Made by a program: the position numbers and the translations under genes. Below, piece after piece: positions 14,948 to 18,501 of a stretch of 18,501 nucleotides of DNA. Below the pieces are notes generated by a model. That model was not told the origin of the DNA. It searched no databases and was given only the letters and a program-made list of their open reading frames with translations. The stretch comes from Longimicrobiaceae bacterium (GTDB lineage Bacteria; Gemmatimonadota; Gemmatimonadetes; Longimicrobiales; Longimicrobiaceae). The stretch is taken from assembly GCA_030146875.1 (NCBI GenBank), contig JASLAX010000036.1:1-18501 (forward strand). The letters run 5' to 3'. Each line of letters opens with the position of its first letter. The first letter of the stretch is position 1.

Positions 14948-15580
14948 ATGCTGAGAGTGGGGCTCACCGGCAACATCGCCGCCGGGAAGTCGACCGTCGC
15001 CCGGGTGTGGAGGTCGCTCGGCGCCACCGTGGTGGACGCCGACGAGCTGTCGCGCCGCGCGGTGGAGCCGGGCACGCCCGCGCTGGCCGCCATCCGCGCC
15101 GGCTTCGGCCAGGACGTGTTCGCGTCCGACGGAGGGCTGGACCGCGCCGCGCTGCGCGGCATCGTCTTCTCCGATCCCGCCGCCCGCGCGCGGCTGGAGG
15201 AGATCGTCCACCCCGCCGTGGGCGTGCTGCGCGACGAGGAGTACCGCCGCGCCGAGGCGCGCGGCGAGCGCATGGTGGTGGCCGACGTGCCCCTGCTCTT
15301 CGAGGTGGGGATGGCGGACGAGTTTGACGTGGTGGTGCTGGTCGACGCCCCCGAGGCGGCGCGCTGGCTGCGCCTGGTGGGCGACCGCGGCCTGGCCCCC
15401 GAGGAGGCGCGGAAGATGATCTCGTCGCAGATGCCCTCGGAGCTGAAGCGCGCGCGGGCCGACGTGGTGATCGAGAACGCGGGGACGATCGGAGAGCTGG
15501 AGGCCCGCGCCCGCGAGGTGTGGGAGGAGCTCTCCGCCCGCGCGGCGGGAACGCAGGGGGACGGGGCGCGGGGTGGCTGA
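14948..15580 (+). CDS. coaE: Dephospho-CoA kinase
   Basis: Last step of coenzyme A synthesis: ATP-dependent phosphorylation of the 3'-hydroxyl of dephospho-CoA, in the cytoplasm. The 210-residue chain has the P-loop GNIAAGKST (8-16), the conserved VVDADELSRRAVEPGTPAL segment with D32, EIVHPAVG and DVPLLFEVGM, all typical of CoaE. Length is normal for the family; the last 15 or so residues are a Gly/Arg-rich tail. ATG 14948 is supported by GAGGGAG at 14938-14944. The 3' end overlaps the following PHP gene by 8 bp, so the two are one transcription unit ending at the terminator at 16267. Confidence 0.97.
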   Translation: MLRVGLTGNIAAGKSTVARVWRSLGATVVDADELSRRAVEPGTPALAAIRAGFGQDVFASDGGLDRAALRGIVFSDPAARARLEEIVHPAVGVLRDEEYRRAEARGERMVVADVPLLFEVGMADEFDVVVLVDAPEAARWLRLVGDRGLAPEEARKMISSQMPSELKRARADVVIENAGTIGELEARAREVWEELSARAAGTQGDGARGG

Positions 15581-16244
15581 GCGCCCGCTGCGCGTGGACT
15601 TCCACGTCCACACCCGCTTCTCGCACGACTCGCTGAACCCGCCCGAGGGCATCCTGGCCTGCATGGACGCCCGCGGCATCGACCGGGTGGCCATCACCGA
15701 CCACAACGAGATCGACGGCGCGCTCCTCGTCCACTCGCTCGCCCCCGACCGGGTGATCGTGGGCGAGGAGGTGAAGACCCGCGAGGGCGCCGACGTGATC
15801 GGCCTGCTCCTCACCGAGCGCATCCCCAGGGGCACGCCGGCGCGCGAGACGTGCGAGATGATCCGGGCGCAGGGCGGCGTGGTCTACCTCCCCCACCCGT
15901 TCGACACGCGGCGCTCCGGGGGCGCGGCGCTGCTGGACCGGATCGGCGAGCTGATCGACGTGGTGGAGGCGCACAACTCCCGCACCTGGAAGCGGGCCCT
16001 GAACGACCGCGGGGAGGCGTGGGCGCGCGCCCACGGCAAGCCGCTGGGCGCCGGCTCGGACGCGCACTCGCTGGGCGAGATCGGCCGGGGCTACGTGGAG
16101 ATGCCGGCCTTCGAGCCGGAGCGCGAGTCGCTGCTCGCCGCCTTCCGCGCCGGTAACGTGGCCGGGCGCCTCTCCTCGTCCCCCGCCGTGAGCCTGGTCT
16201 CCACCTATGCCAAGCTGCACAAGCTGGTGGTGGGATGGCGCTGA
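15573..16244 (+). CDS. PHP-domain phosphoesterase
   Basis: Metal-dependent phosphoesterase of the PHP superfamily, 223 residues. The ordered metal ligands are visible: HVH at 11-13 plus H18 (VDFHVHTRFSHDS), DH at 43-44 (AITDHNEIDGA), E65 (VGEEVKT), H108 (LPHPFD), H134 (EAHNSR) and SDAH at 162-165. This is a complete PHP site, like the stand-alone PHP proteins related to YciV/RnaAM. A nucleic-acid or nucleotide substrate is possible but not shown. GTG 15573 overlaps the coaE stop by 8 bp and places the first metal motif at residue 11, as usual in the family; a G-rich stretch around 15555 may help ribosome binding. Confidence 0.92.
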   Translation: MAERPLRVDFHVHTRFSHDSLNPPEGILACMDARGIDRVAITDHNEIDGALLVHSLAPDRVIVGEEVKTREGADVIGLLLTERIPRGTPARETCEMIRAQGGVVYLPHPFDTRRSGGAALLDRIGELIDVVEAHNSRTWKRALNDRGEAWARAHGKPLGAGSDAHSLGEIGRGYVEMPAFEPERESLLAAFRAGNVAGRLSSSPAVSLVSTYAKLHKLVVGWR

Positions 16245-16266
16245 CCGGCGTCCGCCGAGGTCGAGG

Positions 16267-16311
16267 ACGGCGAAGGGCCCCCCGGATCGCCGGAGGGCCC
16301 TTCGTCGTTTT
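16267..16311 (+). terminator. Rho-independent terminator of coaE-PHP
   Basis: Long hairpin with GAAGGGCCC (16272-16280) pairing with GGGCCCTTC (16295-16303). It continues inward as CCGG (16282-16285) / CCGG (16290-16293) after one mismatch, and outward by a few more pairs to 16267/16308. Loop ATCG, then TTTT at 16308-16311 on the plus strand. It sits between convergent genes. Confidence 0.85.
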
Positions 16312-16323
16312 CGCCGGAGGGCG

Positions 16324-16710
16324 TCAGCCCTCCTCTTCCAGCCCCGACTCCTCGCGCGCCTGCTCCAGGTACTTCGCCAGCTCCTCCTGGGTCATCCGCG
16401 CGAGCTGCCGCACGATCTCCTTGAACTGCTCGGCGATGGGCGCCGAGGGGTCGCGCTTCAGGTCGTCGTCGATGTCGACGGGCCAGGACGGCGACTCCAC
16501 GTCCTGCTCCTCGAAGATCCCCGCCAGCTCGTCCAGCGGCTGGAAGACGAGCGTCACGCCCAGCTCGTCGGGCGAGTCCACGTACGGCGAGATCTCCGCC
16601 TCCACGTAGTAGATCTCTCCCTCGGACTCCAGGAACCGGACGCCGAGGCCCACCCCCCGCATCTCCTCACCTTCGTGCTCGTGGTCGTGACCGTGCGCGT
16701 CCTGATCCAT
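16324..16710 (-). CDS. Small acidic protein with His-rich N-terminus, unknown function
   Basis: Not recognised as a known family. The protein has 128 residues and is strongly acidic. It opens with a His/Asp/Glu cluster (HGHDHEHEG at 6-14) that could bind divalent metal. A predicted beta-rich segment follows (GVGLGVRFLESEGEIYYVEAEISPYV, then ELGVTLVFQPLDEL), with a C-terminal amphipathic helix pair (about 92-120, IAEQFKEIVRQLARMTQEELAKYLEQA). No signal peptide or membrane segment, so probably cytoplasmic. ATG 16710 is firmly supported by GGGAGGAG about 4 bases upstream. A TATCTT -10 candidate lies 54 bp upstream. It is divergent from the EamA transporter gene; a functional link to it, or metal sensing or storage, is only a possibility. 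It has good coding character despite its small size. Confidence 0.8.
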   Translation of the reverse strand: MDQDAHGHDHEHEGEEMRGVGLGVRFLESEGEIYYVEAEISPYVDSPDELGVTLVFQPLDELAGIFEEQDVESPSWPVDIDDDLKRDPSAPIAEQFKEIVRQLARMTQEELAKYLEQAREESGLEEEG

Positions 16711-16763
16711 GTCTCCTCCCAGCGTCGTTGCGTTCGCGTCCCTCCCCGCGGCGCGGGCGGCGC

Positions 16764-16769
16764 AAGATA
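16764..16769 (-). promoter_or_regulatory. Candidate -10 element (TATCTT) for the His-rich protein gene
   Basis: Minus-strand TATCTT flanked by GC-rich sequence, with a leader of about 47 nt to ATG 16710. TTCCCG at a 17-bp spacing is a poor -35 match. The same hexamer occurs before the GT39-like gene. Confidence 0.4.
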
Positions 16770-16845
16770 CGCACCCGCCCCCTGGCCGGGAAGGCCGCCG
16801 GGCATGCGCGCCCCGGGCGGGGGGGCGCGGAGCCGCCGCGCGCGC

Positions 16846-16851
16846 TATGTT
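16846..16851 (+). promoter_or_regulatory. Candidate -10 element (TATGTT) for the EamA gene
   Basis: TATGTT at the end of a long G/C-only stretch, 61 bp upstream of GTG 16912. No -35 was recognised. Confidence 0.35.
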
Positions 16852-16911
16852 CCCGCCCGCCGCCGCGTGGGGACCGCGCCGGGTGTGTCCTTCCAGCGGG
16901 GGTGGTCGATC

Positions 16912-17832
16912 GTGAGGTCCGGACGTGCCGCGGTGTTCGCCGCGCTGATGGCGGTGCAGCTCTCCTTCTCCACCCTGCCCATCGCGGCCAAGGTGGTGCT
17001 GCGCGAGCTTCCGGCGCCCTCGCTGGCGCTGCTGCGGGTCACGGGCGCGGCGGTGCTCTTCGTGCTCCTCCATCGCTCGCTGGTCCGCGAGCGGGTGGAG
17101 CGCGGCGACGTCTGGAGGCTGGCGCTCTACGCCCTCTTCGGCGTGGTCCTGAACCAGCTCCTCTACATCACCGCCCTCACCCTCACCACGGCCACCGCCG
17201 CGCAGACCATGGTGGCGGTGGGCCCTGCGCTGACGCTCTTCGGCGCCATCGTGACGAAGCGCGAGCGGGCCTCGGCCGCGAAGTGGGCGGGGATCGCCCT
17301 GGCCGGCGCGGGGGCGCTGCTCCTGGTGGGGGCCGGGCTGGGCTCGGGGCACGCGCTGGGGAACCTGCTGGCGCTGCTGAACGTGGCGGCGTACTCCACC
17401 TACCTGGTGATCTCGCGCGACCTGGCCCGGCGCTACGACCCGCTGACGGTCATCACCTGGGTCTTCGTCTTCGGCGCCGTGGGGATCCTGCCCTGGGGGG
17501 CGCCCGTCCTGGCGAGGCACGCGGGGGGCATCTCCACCGATGCGTGGCTGGCGCTGGCCTGGATCGTCGCCGTTCCCACCGTCGCGGCCTACTACCTGAA
17601 CGTCTGGGCGCTGCGGCGGGTGGAGTCGAGCGTGGTCTCCGTCTTCGTCTACCTGCAGCCCATCCTGACGGCGCTGATGGCCGTGCCGCTGCTGGGCGAG
17701 CGCGTGTCGCCGCGGATGATCCCCGCGGCGGGGCTGATCTTCGCCGGGCTGGCCGTGACGGTGTGGGCGGAGCGGAGCGCCCGGCGGGTGCGGGTGGACG
17801 CCGTGGAGGGGGAGTTCGTGGAGGAGGGGTGA
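16912..17832 (+). CDS. EamA/DMT-superfamily transporter
   Basis: Inner-membrane transporter of 306 residues from the drug/metabolite transporter superfamily (EamA, RhaT-like), with two homologous halves of about five helices each. The first half opens with AALMAVQLSFSTLPIAAKVVLRELPAPSLALLRVTGAAVLFVLL, including the family's 'A..R...A' segment, then LNQLLYITALTLTTATAAQTMVAVGPALTLFGAI. The second half has AYSTYLVISRDLARRYDPLTVITWVFVFGAVGILP and SSVVSVFVYLQPILTALMAVPLLGERVSP, a typical EamA end with the GE motif. The substrate cannot be read from sequence; exporters of amino acids or metabolites are common. GTG 16912 is preferred because a G-rich run (about 16898-16903) sits at a suitable distance. 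The C-terminus is acidic (VEGEFVEEG). Confidence 0.92.
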   Translation: MRSGRAAVFAALMAVQLSFSTLPIAAKVVLRELPAPSLALLRVTGAAVLFVLLHRSLVRERVERGDVWRLALYALFGVVLNQLLYITALTLTTATAAQTMVAVGPALTLFGAIVTKRERASAAKWAGIALAGAGALLLVGAGLGSGHALGNLLALLNVAAYSTYLVISRDLARRYDPLTVITWVFVFGAVGILPWGAPVLARHAGGISTDAWLALAWIVAVPTVAAYYLNVWALRRVESSVVSVFVYLQPILTALMAVPLLGERVSPRMIPAAGLIFAGLAVTVWAERSARRVRVDAVEGEFVEEG

Positions 17833-17935
17833 GGGGGGGCCGGCCTCTCGGGGTGTCCGCCGGGGAGGGGGAGTGGACCTCCCTCATCTCCGCCGCCCGG
17901 GGCTCGCGGCGACGAGGATGGGACCGGGACGAGGA

Positions 17936-17966
17936 GGGGCCGCACCGTCGGCGACGGTGCGGCCCC
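17936..17966. terminator. Bidirectional hairpin terminator
   Basis: A 14-bp perfect stem, GGGGCCGCACCGTC (17936-17949) with GACGGTGCGGCCCC (17953-17966), triloop GGC, between the convergent EamA and Spy-like genes. Neither side has a T-run, but its place and strength suit a shared terminator. Confidence 0.65.
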
Positions 17967-17988
17967 GCGTGCGTCCACCTCAGCCGGA

Positions 17989-18501
17989 TCAGGAGCGCGG
18001 AGCGCGCCCCTCCCCGCGGGTGCGGCCCTGGCCGCGCACGCGCCCGTGCTCGCCGCGCTGCTTGCGGTGCGCCTCGATCTTCTGGCGCTGCGCCTCGGTC
18101 AGGATGGAGCGGACCTCCTGCTGCGTGGCGCGGGCGTTCTCCCGCATCTGGCGGCGGATGGGCTCCATCTGCTCGCGCAGGCGCCGCATCTGCGCGCGCT
18201 GCTCGTCGGTGAGCGGCGGACGCTCGCCCCGGGCGCGGCGCTCGCCGGCCTGCGGGCGCTCGCCGCGCTCCCGCAGGCGGCGCCGCTCGGCCAGGCCGGG
18301 CACGGCGGACTCGCGGAGCGCGCGGGCGCGCTCCATCAGCGCCCGGTTCTGCGTCTGCACGCGCCCCTGCACGGCCTCCAGGCGGCGGACCTGGTCCGCC
18401 GTGAGCCCCAGCTCCTCCCGGCGCCGCAGCAGGGCCTCGATGCCGCCGCGGCGGCCGCGCTCGCCACGGGCGGCGCGGGCCGCACGGGGGCCGCGGGGGT
18501 G
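17989..18501 (-). CDS. Spy/CpxP-like LTxxQ-motif protein (5' truncated)
   Basis: The frame is open to the right edge, so the N-terminus, probably with a signal peptide, is outside; 170 residues are visible. The protein is Arg/Glu-rich and almost wholly helical. It contains three copies of the LTxxQ motif: LTADQ (in EELGLTADQVRRLEAVQ), LTDEQ (in PPLTDEQRAQMRRLREQM) and LTEAQ (in RSILTEAQRQKIEAHRKQ). This is the hallmark of the Spy/CpxP/ZraP group of periplasmic chaperones and metal- or envelope-stress proteins. The central part (GERGERPQAGERRARGERP) and the tail (HGRVRGQGRTRGEGRAPRS) are low-complexity Arg/Gly-rich. The chain looks longer and more basic than classic Spy. Role in envelope stress is inferred from the family only. 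Confidence 0.8.
   Translation of the reverse strand, partial: HPRGPRAARAARGERGRRGGIEALLRRREELGLTADQVRRLEAVQGRVQTQNRALMERARALRESAVPGLAERRRLRERGERPQAGERRARGERPPLTDEQRAQMRRLREQMEPIRRQMRENARATQQEVRSILTEAQRQKIEAHRKQRGEHGRVRGQGRTRGEGRAPRS

Noticed and set aside
12391..15273. A single 960-residue minus-strand open frame spanning CPBP, MBL and pseudopilin regions
   Set aside because: Only 12391-13323 is real (CPBP motifs). The upstream part is antisense to the MBL, pseudopilin-like and coaE genes and crosses a promoter-like region.
17453..17978. Minus-strand Pro/Arg-rich open frames over the EamA 3' end
   Set aside because: They are antisense to transporter helices and run through the terminator hairpin at 17936-17966.

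Overview
The window is very GC-rich, densely packed chromosomal DNA from what looks like a diderm bacterium. The base composition, the fused E1 alpha/beta dehydrogenase, the lipoprotein, the pseudopilin-like and Spy-like envelope proteins, and the many starts without a Shine-Dalgarno would fit a Gemmatimonadota (Longimicrobium-like) genome. That assignment is inference from gene style, not a database match. No tRNA, rRNA, CRISPR array, insertion sequence or phage gene was seen.

Layout. (1) 2-6525, plus strand: an alpha-glucan/trehalose operon. It begins with the 3' part of a trehalose synthase-maltokinase fusion, then a short GlgE-like GH13 enzyme, a 4-alpha-glucanotransferase (malQ) and an SDR oxidoreductase. 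All are joined by GTGA or ATGA stop/start overlaps. A SOD/CHRD-like lipoprotein follows 26 bp later, then a hairpin terminator. (2) 6608-7114: a DinB-family protein, followed by a hairpin-rich repeat-like element (7141-7324) and a strong terminator (7359-7392). (3) 7428-9551, minus strand: fused 2-oxoacid dehydrogenase E1 alpha/beta. (4) 9903-12322: a membrane GT39-like glycosyltransferase (plus) converging on, and overlapping by 58 bp, a GT2 polyprenol-phosphate-sugar-synthase-like enzyme (minus). (5) 12391-14868: a CPBP intramembrane protease (minus), diverging from a metallo-beta-lactamase-fold hydrolase and a small pseudopilin-like protein (plus). (6) 14948-16244: coaE and an overlapping PHP phosphoesterase, closed by a good terminator. 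(7) 16324-17832: a small acidic His-rich unknown protein (minus), diverging from an EamA transporter (plus). (8) 17989-18501: a Spy-like LTxxQ protein (minus), cut by the window edge.

How the genes work together. The first operon is the clearest unit. TreS interconverts trehalose and maltose, the maltokinase domain makes maltose-1-phosphate, a GH13 enzyme could transfer or hydrolyse maltosyl units, and MalQ rearranges maltodextrins. It resembles the GlgE route with a stripped-down GH13 enzyme in place of full-length GlgE. The GT2 and GT39-like enzymes could form a lipid-linked sugar donor/acceptor pair for envelope glycosylation. The other genes are housekeeping or small accessory functions.

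Regulation. Seven A/T-containing hexamers of the form TA-N-N-T-T stand out in the GC-rich intergenic regions just upstream of gene starts. They are read here as candidate -10 elements; one places the transcription start almost on the ATG (13444).
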